Positions 46,317-57,234 of a stretch of DNA of 64,000 nt are shown here, in pieces. Every line of letters begins with the position of its first letter. Position 1 is the stretch's first letter. Source of the stretch: Siphonodentalium dalli (taxonomy: Eukaryota; Mollusca; Scaphopoda; Gadilida; Siphonodentaliidae); contig CP136066.1 in NCBI GenBank assembly GCA_032622095.1, positions 168,898,664-168,962,663 on the forward strand, written 5' to 3'. Made by a program: the position numbers and the translations under genes. The notes beneath the pieces are model-generated. The model was not told the DNA's origin, searched no databases, and saw nothing but the letters and a program-made list of their open reading frames with translations.

Positions 46317-47055
46317 TAGGATGATTCATCAGTGAGGCGCCATGTGGGAAGTTGTCATAAGTTATCGGCGAAGCGGAACATCTAGCCGACTTGAACAAGA
46401 GATTTAACTCTATTAAAGTAGCACCTATTATCCATATTTACATGTATGTTCAGTTGCGTGAGTCGCAGTTGATGTGTGAACCCGATTTTATGCAGGGGTT
46501 TCGTTATGTGAGTTGTCCTCATTTGTTTCATGTTACATTGTAAGTTCTGATGTGTCGGGTGTTGGTGTGTTAGTTTGAGGAATCGCGCTATTTTGAACTC
46601 GATTTCTGCATCAAGAAATCTGAACGATTCGAAACAAACAAATCAGGACAGAATGGGTAGCTTCACACAGACTGTGGTGGAACCAGTACAGGGTCTAGAG
46701 TGTCCGTGAGTTAAATCCAAGCTGGGATTTCCCTTAAACTGCTTGACAACGACACAGCCCTGTATATTCTCTTAAATATCATATTGTGATTACCAAATTG
46801 CTACCCCTGATCAAGCTATAATTCTGCGTTAGCACGACATTTCCCAAACCTCGGATCTCGGCTCCATATTGTTCGGACGTCTCTGATTACATCAAATGCG
46901 AACGAAACATTGACATTCTGATTGGAAGCGTGAACCTGTGAGGTTTTCATTGGCGGGATGGATTCTGCAACATGTCGATCCCAGAGATACCACCAGGCCA
47001 CGTACACTACTATAATAAAAAGCATATGTTTAGTACAATAATTTGAATTATTTTC

Positions 47056-48142
47056 TCATTCACACCATGCATGTATATGATGAACAAGAATAAATTTCTT
47101 CAGGTTAGATATAGCCGAAATATCCCTTACACAATTTGAAACGCTTATATTGAGTTTATCAGCCTTCGAAGCAGTAACCGGTTCTATCCATTGCGGTGTC
47201 TGTTCCACTAATACCGCGTTGCTCAATATCATATGTGATCTTCTGTTTGAAAGCACTGATATGAGACATGAGATCTGTTCCGGGTATTTGTTTTCGAAAA
47301 ACAAAATTATCAAACCTTTGTTTACGTTCACCGAGTGTCCGCGTTATACATTGTTTTTCTGTTCCACTAGTGTCATTGGTGATTTTGTAACATCACAATT
47401 TCTACATGGCCGATTTGCAAAACCAAATCCAACAATCCAGTGGGCTCCTGGTGTGCCAGCTACATAGCCAGTAGAGAGCTCTGTATTGCCTAATTAGTAT
47501 TGTTTACTCATTTATGCCTTCCGTTGACAAAACTTTAACAGTATGAAATCTTTCAGAAGGATTCCAGTTCCATATTTTCGAACATATTTTGTGTCTCTTT
47601 ACATTGCTCCAATTGTACTCCCAATCTCAATGTCATCTGTATACAAAACAATATACAGAGCCTTAATGTCCTCTCCGAATAAATCGTGCTGAGAAATATA
47701 GCTGTCATTACATATGTCGCTCATTGTGTTAACGTTATTGTGAGGTGAACGTATAGAGAGCCAAACCGCCGGGACAAAATTATTCCAGGTTTTTCCGGAA
47801 AGGAACAATATATCCATAACTATGTTTTTGAATTATTTTACCATTCACACCATGCACGTGGTGACCAAGAATACATTTCTTCAGGTTCGATATAGCCGAA
47901 ATATCCCTTATACAATTTTATACCCTTATATTGAGTTTATAAACATTCGAAGCTGCCACCGATTCTAGCATCCATGGCAGTGTAATTGTCACTAATACCG
48001 CGTTGCTCAAATCATATGTGATCCTCTGTTTGAAATCATTGATATGATGAGACATGAGATGTGAGACGCAATATGGGAAGTTGTCATAAGTTATCTGCGA
48101 TAAAACTATACATGCATTGGTGCTAGTAATTTCCACACACAT
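47056..48142 (-). pseudogene. Two further local copies of the same uncharacterised family
   Basis: Copy 2 (47467-47056) has HWIVGF.GFANRPC, RRSHMILSNAVLVEQTPQWI and KLNISVSNCVRDISAISNLK. Copy 3 (48142-47599) has SHLMSHHINDFKQRITYDLS, VYKLNIRV, SPHNNVNTMSDICNDSYISQ, HDLFGEDI and VLYTDDIEIGSTIG. Nucleotide identity with 45540-46110 is high (for example CTTCAGGTTAGATATAGCCG and TCCCTTATACAATTT). All copies lie on the same strand and all are broken. Confidence 0.6.
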
Positions 48143-49470
48143 GCCCTTGGTGTGACCTTTTTATAATCGGCAAACTAAACTATTGCCCACAATGTAACCT
48201 AACCCAGATAAATGTTAATGAAATTTCCTTTCAGAAAATAAAAGGCCACGACTATTCTAACGCGTGAAGATGGGATGTAGTTAATTGAAAGTTGAAAATA
48301 AAGTCACCTGAAAAAATAAATCCCTGACTACGAAAAGTCACTCCAAATAAAGAATCATTTTAATACAGATTACTGGCCCTTTTAATTAGCAACGATTTAC
48401 TTAAAGCGTTGTGCTGTTTGTTTGTCATTTTAGATACTTTAAATAGACATTTATCTCACACATTTGATAAAAGAGCACATAAAAGTGCAGTTAATTCATT
48501 AAAGTCGGAGAGCTTCTCTTAGTTTAGGTGTCAACCATATTTGTTGCGTTCCAGAGATAAGAATGACTATAATATCTTTAGCACGGATTTCATTGTATTT
48601 GCCACCAATTCGAATAGTTTTTCAAATTTCTTTCATGCCCCATCCAGATCCTCCTTTCTTTCGTGAGTTGGTATTCATACAATATCTGCAGAAAAGAAAT
48701 ATGAAGAAATTTGAAGAGTAAACACAACTTGAATGTCCATCTTAATATCTGAGAGTTGGATTATATAGTCTGCACTATTTAGTATAGTCAGTTGGTTTAG
48801 CAGAAAATTGCAAATTGCATTGCAAATTGCAATGCGAATCCAGTTAAATCGAGCCCCGATAACGTAATTATTAATAATAAAATTATTCAATTAGATATTC
48901 AATGTCATTGAGGCATGGGAATTCCTCGAGTATAGATCCTATGGCACCTCCTTCCAGTCCCTTCAGCCATGCTCGTCTTTTGGTGAATGATTCCTTCAAT
49001 AGCAGCTTTATGTGACTGGACGAAGGTTTCGATTTTTCTGACTCGACCTTCATTTCAGCCAATTGGTTCGTATAATTTAGTTTATTTTTGTCTGTTTGAT
49101 GTCAACATCCATACTCTTTCTCTTGTTTTTAAGGCGCAAGTTTCTGATCTTAGCACTCAGTCGGTCATTGAATACAGACTGAAAGAGTTGTTAAATAGTA
49201 ACTGTCCTTTCACTACTACAGTCTTAACAATAGTATATCGGTAGAGTGTTAAGTACAATATGCTGACAAATGTCGAGATATATGGCATAGCAGCTGAAAA
49301 GATGATAAACCCCAATCAAACAACCAAACACAAAATCAGCTTACATGAGAATATAATACACTCACCTTAATGATCTGCACATATATCACATAGTTAAATT
49401 TGATAATACAATCACAGCCTGACAATAATAAAGTGCTCGCTCAGATAATGTTTCAAAACAGTTAAAATTT
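48101..49470. repeat. Decayed duplicate of 60079-61505
   Basis: This is a direct duplicate 12 kb from its partner. Shared words are CACACACATGCCCTTGGTGTG, GCAAACTAAACTATTGCCCA, AAAGTCGGAGAGCTTCTCTT, TACAATATCTGCAGAAAAG and ATCTGCACATATATCACATAG. Relative to its partner it has lost a splice acceptor (deletion near 49072) and a donor (48574), and carries a one-base deletion in an exon, so it is a pseudogene copy. Confidence 0.9.
48574..49072 (-). pseudogene. SAMD3-like exon pair, inactivated copy
   Basis: 49072-48883 encodes a stretch ending SHIKLLLKESFTKRRAWLKG then LEGGAIGSILEEFPCLND and a stop at the same position as in the partner at 60878. 48685-48574 is the partner of exon 60658-60548 but is one base short (…CTCACGAAAGAAAGGAGG…), shifting the frame, and its GTAAGC donor has become ATATTA. 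Confidence 0.75.
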
Positions 49471-50239
49471 CATGCCTGGTACTACATTAGTTGTAGATTA
49501 GATGTTCACACCAAAAATAAGTTAGAATTGTTCTCATAGTTTCGTTTGATTTTCAAACATGTATGTTTTAAACCATAAGTCCATATGGTCCTACTCCAGG
49601 TTAAACTGTTGGACCGAATTGGCCACAAATTTTAACTTTATGGGTGGTTTCAGGTTGGTAATTTTCAAACGTTTGAGAGCTTGAAGTACTGGTACCAGTC
49701 GTAAAATTCAACATAAGAGTGATGTACAAAAGGCTTTTTGTGAACTTAGTACTCTGGTATGGTTGTCCGCTTTAAAAGGTAAGAGGTTGGAGATTTGTCA
49801 GTGGTGTGCAATTAGAAATTTCAAGGTGAAGAGCCCTGCTCATCAGAACTTCCAGCTATGTCCATGTTTAGAAATACTTGTCTTACGTGAGTTTGTGAAG
49901 TACTGACTCGTGTAGTCTTCAGAGTCCCTGTCTTCTCAGTCTTTACAGTCTGGTGAGCGACCCACAGTCATTGACTGTCTTGTTTGTAAAACCAGCAATA
50001 AAATGGCTTCCCAAATTGTCACCAAGTATTAATAACAGTCTTACATTGAAATATTTATTGTTCACAAACAAGCCTTCTTTCTCAAGATTTGTCAGGTCAT
50101 CAACGAGTGTTCTGAACATGTTTTCATGTCCAGAATGTTTTAATCTGTTTCTTTACACAAGATAAAAAGTGGTAGGTTTTTACCTTAAGAAAACAGGCAG
50201 ATTACAAATCATATATAATGCTAAAGCTTTGAGCTTAAT
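49471..50239. other. Unassigned spacer, possible old element
   Basis: Short plus-strand frames (for example KSDVQKAFCELSTLVWLSAL near 49715, and GERPTVIDCLVCKTSNKMAS near 49955) have a protein-like look but match nothing I recognise. Confidence 0.3.
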
Positions 50240-51215
50240 TTTGGCAGAACAAGAACTTTGAACGATTATCAAATTACGACTAAAGTGCGCACAAAATGGC
50301 AATAACAGTTTCCTGATATGGGAAGTACATTATTTACATATGATAAACTACCCTTTCTCACGACGCCTGACACCAAACTACAATGGCTACAATTCCGAAT
50401 AAATTCTAGAATATTATGAACTAATAACTTTCTACACATATCTAACATAAGACAAGATGGCAAATGTGATAGGTGTAAAAGTGAAAAGGAAGATATCAAC
50501 CACATTTTTGGGGATTGTTGTCATGTGCAGACATTTATTAGAGATATCTGTAATTGGGGAAAAAATAATGATATAAATCTTTAACCCACAAATATGACGA
50601 TTATTCTTGGCACACCACCCATTTATTTAGTATAAACTATACTACAAACTTGCTCTGGCTCCTAATTAAACAATATATATATCGGTCTAAATTTAAACCA
50701 ATCACTTTGTCTGTTAATGTTTTCCTCAAAGAGTTGGCATATAGATACGATTGCGAAAAATATACAGCTCTGATGTCAATCGAAACGTTCAGAATTCTTG
50801 AAAAACTGGTTCCTTATAGAAAAAGCTTTAAACAAACAGGCGACTTAATAAAAAATCGACAAAGTTACTTTAATTTTTGAGACTCCTATCGATTATCACG
50901 CAGTCAGTTAAAACATATACTATCTACCACCATCTCCACAATAGCCTCTATGTTGAGAGTTGAGTCCATCCGAAACATCCGACATATTTATAATACATTT
51001 ACTATATATACTATGCATATGCATATATTTATGTATTATATAACTTTATACCACTGGTGTGCGAATGCTGTGAGCCAGGCGAGTGCGTGCAGTAAGAAAG
51101 AGATATGTGTGAACGCGAGGAATGCCATATCTGTATACACATATCAATGCCATTGAACATTCTGTATTTGACATTCCTCAATGTGATTGTTTCTTCAATA
51201 AACATTAAAAAAAAT
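50240..51215 (+). mobile_element. L1/Tx1-type LINE, 3' fragment
   Basis: Broken plus-strand frames read KLQWLQFRINSRIL (50380), CDRCKSEKEDINHIFGDCCH followed by VQTFIRDICNW (50470-50560; putative zinc-binding C-terminus CxxC...HxxxxC) and QYIYRSKFKPITLSVNVFLK followed by ELAYRYDCEKYTALMS (50668-50800). This is the usual end of L1-group ORF2. A 3' end with AATAAACATTAAAAAAAATA lies at 51197-51215. Confidence 0.7.
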
Positions 51216-51345
51216 ATATATATAATTCCAATAATGATGAATTTTGGTTTGTGGTAAGCTATGCCAATTACCAATAAAAGAAATTGGTAACAGAAACTCA
51301 TCACTGATTTTAAGTTTCTCGGGCTGATTTGGGTGTCATAAATAT

Positions 51346-51446
51346 GTTATAAGCACGGCGTCCTATTTATAAGTGAAATAAACACCATGCATCTAGAGCG
51401 CTTGTGATCTTTATTCCACTTATAAATAAGACGCCATGCTTATAAC
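51346..51446. repeat. 101-bp foldback hairpin
   Basis: The arms GTTATAAGCACGGCGTCCTA and, inverted, GTTATAAGCATGGCGTCTTA continue through TTTATAAGTG.AATAAA (37 bp, three mismatches) around a 27-bp loop. It lies 100 bp beyond the stop codon of the gene ending at 51547. Confidence 0.9.
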
Positions 51447-51546
51447 GTATATGTAGAATATGTATACACGGTCACCAAAACATGTAAACAGAAATTAACG
51501 GCAAGTGAAAAGCTGATAGTCTCATGAGCATGATCAATCTTGTACA

Positions 51547-52338
51547 TTAGGATTTTCTAATTTTGTTTTTCAACTTCATAACTGCATTGCTTTCGGCACT
51601 GACATCCTTGATCTTGAGAACACATTTCTCGAGGAACACTAAACTGTTCTTCACTTTATTAGCATACTGAATGCCATATATAAACTATACACTCATTAAT
51701 AGGGATATACCCAGTGCAATGTCAGGCTGGCAGCTGCATACTTCCACTCCATCCATGACAATGCTTATCTTGTCACATGTCAGAGGATCCCCAGTGTGAC
51801 ATCCTTTAAAGGCACGTGAGGCCTTAGTTGTCGAAAATATTCATATTTGTTCCAATCACCGTAAACAGAAAAACATTAAAACGCATACAGTTTCGTTCAT
51901 ATATACTATGACCATCGCGTAAACAGCATGTTATCATAAAGATTTACTATATTTTACCTAAGCAAGAGCCTGATTGTGTTGCAGAAGACAACACAATGCT
52001 TCTGGCTAATCACACACAAATGGCATAAACGCTCTTTATTCGTTCCATATCAGGAATTCACCCACAAAGAACGCTCTTTATGTTTACCATCATAATATAA
52101 ACAAACACCAGAAAAGTAACTTGTTATGCTCTTGTTTACATAACAATGGTCAAAAATATGACAATAACATACTGTTTATGCGATATTTCTTATTTGTATA
52201 CGGACAAAGTCTGTCTACATTTTGTTGTTCTTTCTGTTTGTGGCGGTTTTTGACGGGTGGAAATATTTTCACAGGATACCCACCGCCAAGGCCAACCGTA
52301 CCTTTAAACATAAGAACCGGTGTTGGTGCCAACGGGAC
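51547..52338 (-). pseudogene. SAMD3-like gene, last exon, split by MITE-T copy 4
   Basis: The exon begins after acceptor AG at 52339-52340 and runs VPLAPTPVLMF to the TTAA at 52307. It resumes beyond the 502-bp MITE at 51809 as KGCHTGDPLTCDKISIVMDG, then VEVCSCQPDIALGISLL, and ends FLEKCVLKIKDVSAES...IRKS at TAA 51547. Counting one TTAA, the two parts total 294 bp, exactly 98 codons. With the MITE present the frame reads about 44 unrelated codons to a stop. A second lesion is an in-frame TAG at 51685-51687, after LLMSV. The layout matches the C-termini of proteins annotated as SAMD3-like (from memory). Confidence 0.8.
51806..52307 (+). mobile_element. MITE-T copy 4, inserted in a coding exon
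   Basis: It is 502 bp including TTAA on both sides. The ends are TTAAAGGCACGTGAGGCC and, inverted, TTAAAGGTACGGTTGGCC. The interior matches copy 3 base for base over long stretches (AATATTCATATTTGTTCCAA, GTAAACAGCATGTTATCATA). The pre-insertion target is TTTAAA in the exon, ATG TTT AAA GGA on the coding strand. Confidence 0.95.
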
Positions 52339-52439
52339 CTGTGAAAAAAGGATTTTTTTTATGTTATTATGTTTGCTTATCATCAACTTTAAATGACTCA
52401 ATAAAAGGTCAGCTGACCACAGTGTCCCCCCCCCCCCGA

Positions 52440-53582
52440 AAAGGTGGCAAGTTGATGCCGCTTTGTTGAAGAAATTTAGTCGAAAAGGGTTAATAACTCC
52501 GTAAAAAAAATAATTCCGTCATCTATATACATGTTGCACATCTCCAATATGTGGGTAACAATACTCTATGATCAAAACTTTAGGAGTTGATGGGTGACAA
52601 TACAAACCATCGTGAATGAACCAATGATGCACAGTCTAAAAACAATAATAAGGAAACTGCATTTCTAATTATGTGTAATATCGGTACAGTACTTTACGAT
52701 TTAATACGTAAAATACCCGGCCTAGACACAATATGTATCTCAATGTTTTGACAACATCCCCATTGTTTACTAATTGGCAGCTGGATTCAAACTCAAGTGA
52801 TTGTATTTGTTAATTAGCAACCACTATTTAAAGTGACATTAAACTATTCATCAGCACTGTATTCACAATCTGGTGTTAATTCAAAAGTTGCGCAGTTGGT
52901 TTTTATCACATTCTGCCATGAGTTTGCTTGACACCAGTGACCCAACAATATTGGCGCATAGGAATATCTAACATTGAAGCAGTGAACCGGAATACACATT
53001 GGGACAGTTTATGAATATTTAACACCCAAGCCCCACCCCCCCCCCCCACAAATATGTGATGGGGGTATATTGGCGTAAGTGTCATATAATTTGATATATG
53101 ACACAACTGAGTATATCAGAAAGTTAAATTATCATGATGGGATATAGTCATATTGACACTATTGATATGACCTAAAATATATATTATTACCACTTTATAG
53201 GGCGTTCTCTAGGCTATTGATGTTTTTCGGGGAGTTCCAAATAGTGTATTGCTACCAAAACACCGGGAACTGACCGGAAGTTAGATCTTGTTTATTACCA
53301 CACGCGTTATGTCGCTTCAACATCAGACTCACCGTGTTTATTTCAAGAAAATAAATGGAAAATGTACCATTTTCCAAAGTGGTTGTATGATTGGAAATCA
53401 CGCTATTTGGTTGAATTATTGTCTCAATCGTAAATATGTATAAATAACATCAGCTGTTAAACTCTCAACGTTTGTCACTCGATCGTCTTAAATGATTGTT
53501 TTTATTTATATGTGCTTGGAAATAGCTCTCTCTTAATCCACTTAATTCATACTCCGCTGTGTCAAATGTCCAAATATGTGGT
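52440..53582. other. Intron sequence, unassigned
   Basis: There are C-runs (52423-52437 and 53035-53047) but no gene. A 66-codon minus frame (53106-52906) shows no motif. Confidence 0.45.
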
Positions 53583-53755
53583 AATAATATTAATAACTTG
53601 ATCGCATCGGGCATTATGGTTTATTAACGGCCCTCTGTAATGATTAACAGCCCTCGGGCATATTAGCCGCTAATAGGCCCTTGGGCTGTTAATTATTCCT
53701 GTCGGGCTGTTAATAAACCATAACGCCCTCAAAAATCATGTTATTGTTATATTGG
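53583..53755. mobile_element. Foldback MITE (173 bp)
   Basis: The inverted ends include GGGCATTATGGTTTATTAAC and, on the other strand, GGGCGTTATGGTTTATTAAC, with AATAAC..GAT outside. The middle is made of GGCCCT/GGGCTGTTAAT words. A related end occurs at 39785-39835. Confidence 0.8.
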
Positions 53756-53799
53756 TATGACCTCAAATATATATATCAAACATTTTAGGATATATTTAC

Positions 53800-53882
53800 C
53801 TGAGTCTGTGTAATGAATATGTAATTAGGATCTTCACCAAGCATATGTGGAATGCACATAAAGGCTCCGAAACTGTCTAGCC
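53800..53882 (-). CDS. SAMD3-like gene, penultimate exon
   Basis: This 83-bp exon has acceptor AG at 53883-53884 and donor GT at 53798-53799 (ACTCAG/GTAAAT). GG completes the G left by the previous exon, and LDSFGAFMCIPHMLGEDPNY then IFITQTQ follows, ending on a codon boundary. The LGEDPxxxF motif is typical of the end of SAMD3-like proteins, just before the conserved C-terminal domain (from memory). Confidence 0.75.
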
Positions 53883-53884
53883 CT

Positions 53885-54706
53885 GAAAGACAATGAGAAC
53901 AATGATAGATGGCAATTAAATGGAATAAAAATGTCCATAAATAATGTAGCTAAACTTGGCTTAAAATATTGTGCTGAAATTCTTATCAAAGTAAATCACA
54001 TAAATGTGACATTGTAAATAATATATAACATTACTGTCAGGACAGCCACAGGTCCAAACCAAATTCAGGCCCCAAACTATATCCTAGTCAGGGACCGACC
54101 TAGCCAGTCGCCAGCGCGCAATTGACGTGTAAAAGTGTATTATAGGAGTGTAGACTGGTGGATGTGTAGTTTGACTTTGGTGGTGACAATCAATGCCCAT
54201 GGCATTGCAAAGCGCTAAACAAAGCAAAGAGACGACATGCAATTTGACCCAAGTCACCTAACAACAAGGCTAAATGTGATACTAGTTAAAACAAAGCAAA
54301 TGCGTTAACTCAAGTCTGTGCCATTTTGGTTTTATTACCAAGATAATATCTCAAAATTAACATCAATAGACAGCGACACCTAAACCACATTCATATTAAC
54401 CCTTCTGTCATGCGAACCTTAACCTCGCCATCTCCGAGCCAGAATAAGCCGCACCTTCCAATCAATCGCAAGCTGTTCTTACATAAGGCCAACATAAATA
54501 TATAGCTAGATTTACATCCAACTTGTTTTTTAGAAAAATGGGGCGGGAGCGCGAATTTTTATTTTTTATATTTTATTTTTCCTAACATAAACGGTCATGG
54601 TCAGTTCTAGATAGTGAAGCAGTATCCTATCTTACATGATACAAGGTGATTGTCCCATTTGATCAAAGTAGACTGATTAATGGATCATTGCAATGTAATT
54701 TGATAA
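53885..54706. other. Intron sequence, unassigned
   Basis: No repeat or exon is recognised. Confidence 0.45.
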
Positions 54707-54951
54707 TCAACCCTGCCATGACTGGAGCTTCCTGATTTTTTTGCCAATACATTGTTATATATGCGAGTCACCCATAGTGAGCCTCGCATATATAAGAGAA
54801 TGCATTGGCCTAACAATATTTACCTTGATCTTGTAAGCCAGTGTATTCTCTTGTATAAGCATGGCTCTCAATAGGAGACTCGCATATATAAGAGGATGCA
54901 CTGGCACATGGTCTGTAATGCTACATGCAGCTCCATTCATGAAAGAGTTAA
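54707..54951. mobile_element. MITE-G, long copy
   Basis: The ends are TCAACCCTGCCATGACTGG and, inverted, TTAACTCTTTCATGAATGG. The interior holds hairpins built of TATATGCGAG / CTCGCATATA and CTCTTATATATGCGAG-like words. Confidence 0.75.
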
Positions 54952-55118
54952 GGCATGAGAAAAATTTGTAACTTGTGATATGTGTATGGTGAATCGGTTG
55001 CTCTGGATACCGGAACACTATCGCATGGTCATGTGTCATGTTTGATTGGCTCAGGATGAACTAGAAGTACATGTATGAGGCATAAGAATAATGAGGATAA
55101 GAATAATCTATCACAAAC

Positions 55119-55296
55119 CTTTTTGTCGATCTATTTCAATCACCGAACTTTTGGCATGGTCCAGCAAATGAAGCAGTTTCTCGCATCTTTTCTCCCCGCT
55201 TGCTTTATTCAGTATTTTATAACGGAGGTCTGATAAACTCATCTTCACCGACTCATCCACATTTGCAGACTTCTGATTGTTTATCTCTGCTAAGAG
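55119..55296 (-). CDS. SAMD3-like gene, internal exon
   Basis: This 178-bp exon has acceptor AG at 55297-55298 (TTCTTCATTTCAG) and donor GT at 55117-55118. It encodes 59 codons, LLAEINNQKSANVDESVKMS then LSDLRYKILNKASGEKRCEK and LLHLLDHAKSSVIEIDRQ, with one base left. It is rich in charged helices. The overlapping plus-strand frame of 126 codons is taken as antisense because both splice sites and phases fit the minus strand. Confidence 0.75.
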
Positions 55297-55984
55297 CTGA
55301 AATGAAGAATTTAAATCAAGGTACTCAATCCAATAAAACTCCTCTTAATTACTATTTCAATGGCTTCGGGGATCAAAAATATTTGATTCGAGTCGAGGAA
55401 GCCACCCATCAAAGCTCAGATTTATTAGATATCGATTTTAGAAATCTATTATTTTTCATTATCGGAAATACTTTCTGTCCCAGAAGTTTGCCGAAAAAGC
55501 CGACCGACATACTCTCGACACTAAATCCCATTGAACAAAATGTTGCTATACAATACATTTTGGGCAATTATATACGATAGTTCACAGTCGTTAGCATTAT
55601 TTTTGGATAATTAATCGATTCTGATAACTAAAGTGACATTTGATAAAATTTTGTTGTTGTTGGAATCTGGGGACCCTCTGATCGGATTGAGTACCTTTAA
55701 ATGAAGTTCAATAATTTTTGTTATTCAAGTGTCAATGCTCTGGAACTCAACTTTGTGGAATGAAACCATAATAATTCGCTGGTTAATTTGAAAACAAAAT
55801 TAACATGAGGTTGGATCATGGGGTGCTGTTAATACATCCTCTGACTACTATAATATTAAAGAATAACTTATTACTCTGTCATTTACAGTAATTGATTTTT
55901 CAGTGTGAGTAGTGTTATTGACAATTTTTTTGAATACAGCAATCAAAACATTCCCCACATGGTCACTGATGGCAGGCCTGGTGT

Positions 55985-56135
55985 TTTAAGGAGGGCCATA
56001 GCCCTCACCCTCCTGAAACTAAATTAAGGAGGGCTATAACAAATGTTCTTAAATAATAATGGCCTTTCCAAGTTTTTACATTTAGCCCTCCTGTATCAAA
56101 TTAAGGAGGGCTATTGTAGCCCTCCTGCACTTTTC
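55985..56135. repeat. AGGAGGGCTA palindromic word cluster
   Basis: AAGGAGGGC, AGCCCTC and CCTCCT words occur at least seven times on both strands, for example AAGGAGGGCCATAGCCCTCA and AGGAGGGCTATTGTAGCCCT. Confidence 0.65.
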
Positions 56136-56404
56136 AAACATACAGGCATGTGATGGACATACATATACTATATTAACATATCCATATGTAGAAGGTTATT
56201 ATCTGACTAACTGTATTATGCATAGACATGTATTCTCATTAAAATCCACTTATAAATTCAGTAGCATGCCTCAATTGAATAAAAGTTTCCAAAAAAATAT
56301 GAACTTCAGTTAATTTATTTATTTTGTCATTGACCAGTGTAACCATTTTTCATGTCATAACCCTGTCTGCAAGTTACAGAAAATGTCAAAGGGTTAAAAC
56401 TTAC

Positions 56405-56548
56405 AATGTAGTCATTTCCGGTGACTCTCGTACGGGCCATCCAGTCACTCATATGAGTAATTGATGGCCTCATCTTCATCATCTCAGCTGTCATCAGCAG
56501 CAAGTGTTGTTTTACACTGTACTCGTCTTCTACATGCTCTTTGGTAGT
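56405..56548 (-). CDS. SAMD3-like locus, internal exon
   Basis: This 144-bp exon has acceptor AG at 56549-56550 and donor GTAAG at 56400-56404; it is phase 0 at both ends and 48 codons long: TTKEHVEDEYSVKQHLLLMT, AEMMKMRPSITHMSDWMART. It has no family of its own. It is linked to its neighbours only by phase and orientation. Confidence 0.65.
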
Positions 56549-57095
56549 CTAGTCACACGAAATGGAAATATTCACATGTTTAACATAACGTACACACGTG
56601 GCATCCAGAAACCTCCAACTAGAAAAGGAATAAATCTGGTAAAAATCCATATTTAATTTTTTTTATCTGTAATTTTAGCTGAGAAACCAAATACCAAATT
56701 TGGTTGCGATCCAACATTCCACACTAAATTTATCAGGAAACCTAAAAAAAGTCAAAACAAGAACTGTAACTCCTGGTAAAAACAAGCAGTCACAGACGAC
56801 GGTATCCCCCGCCGAATTGTACAGTTGGGAAGTGCATTCTTAATAATGTTTGCGTTCTCAGTATGTGCTAAACAAGAGTTGGTCTTTATGTTCGCCTGGC
56901 TTGCGAACTCTTTTAGGTACTGACATTTTAGGAAATTAGCCATGTGATGAAAATATCCGACCAGAAATGTATGTGGATGTTAATTTCCTCATGTTCTCGG
57001 GGAACATACTGGAGGAGAGCTGTATAAATATTGTTAACAGAAGACAGATCTAACTATCTGGTAATATTTACATTTGTATCATAAGACCTTCGTAC

Positions 57096-57230
57096 AATCT
57101 TGTCATCTGTTTGTCGATGAGCTCCACCACCCCTTGTGAACATCTCACGTGTTTTCGCAATGTCTGGGTCACTTGTTATGGTTTTCCTTGAGCGCTTCAT
57201 CTTTTCTTTAAGGCAACATACCAAGAATTC
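57096..57230 (-). CDS. SAMD3-like locus, internal exon
   Basis: Acceptor AG lies at 57231-57232 (AATTTCAG). The exon encodes EFLVCCLKEKMKRSRKTITS then DPDIAKTREMFTRGGGAHRQ and TDDKI. Donor GT at 57094-57095 keeps phase 0 with the next exon; a competing donor 8 bp further (CGAAG/GTCTTA) would leave two bases. The peptide is basic, with no recognised domain. Confidence 0.6.
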
Positions 57231-57234
57231 CTGA

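Noticed and set aside
55200-55580. Plus-strand frame of 126 codons
   Set aside because: It is partly antisense to the well-supported exon 55119-55296; the remainder matches no family I recognise and has no splice support.
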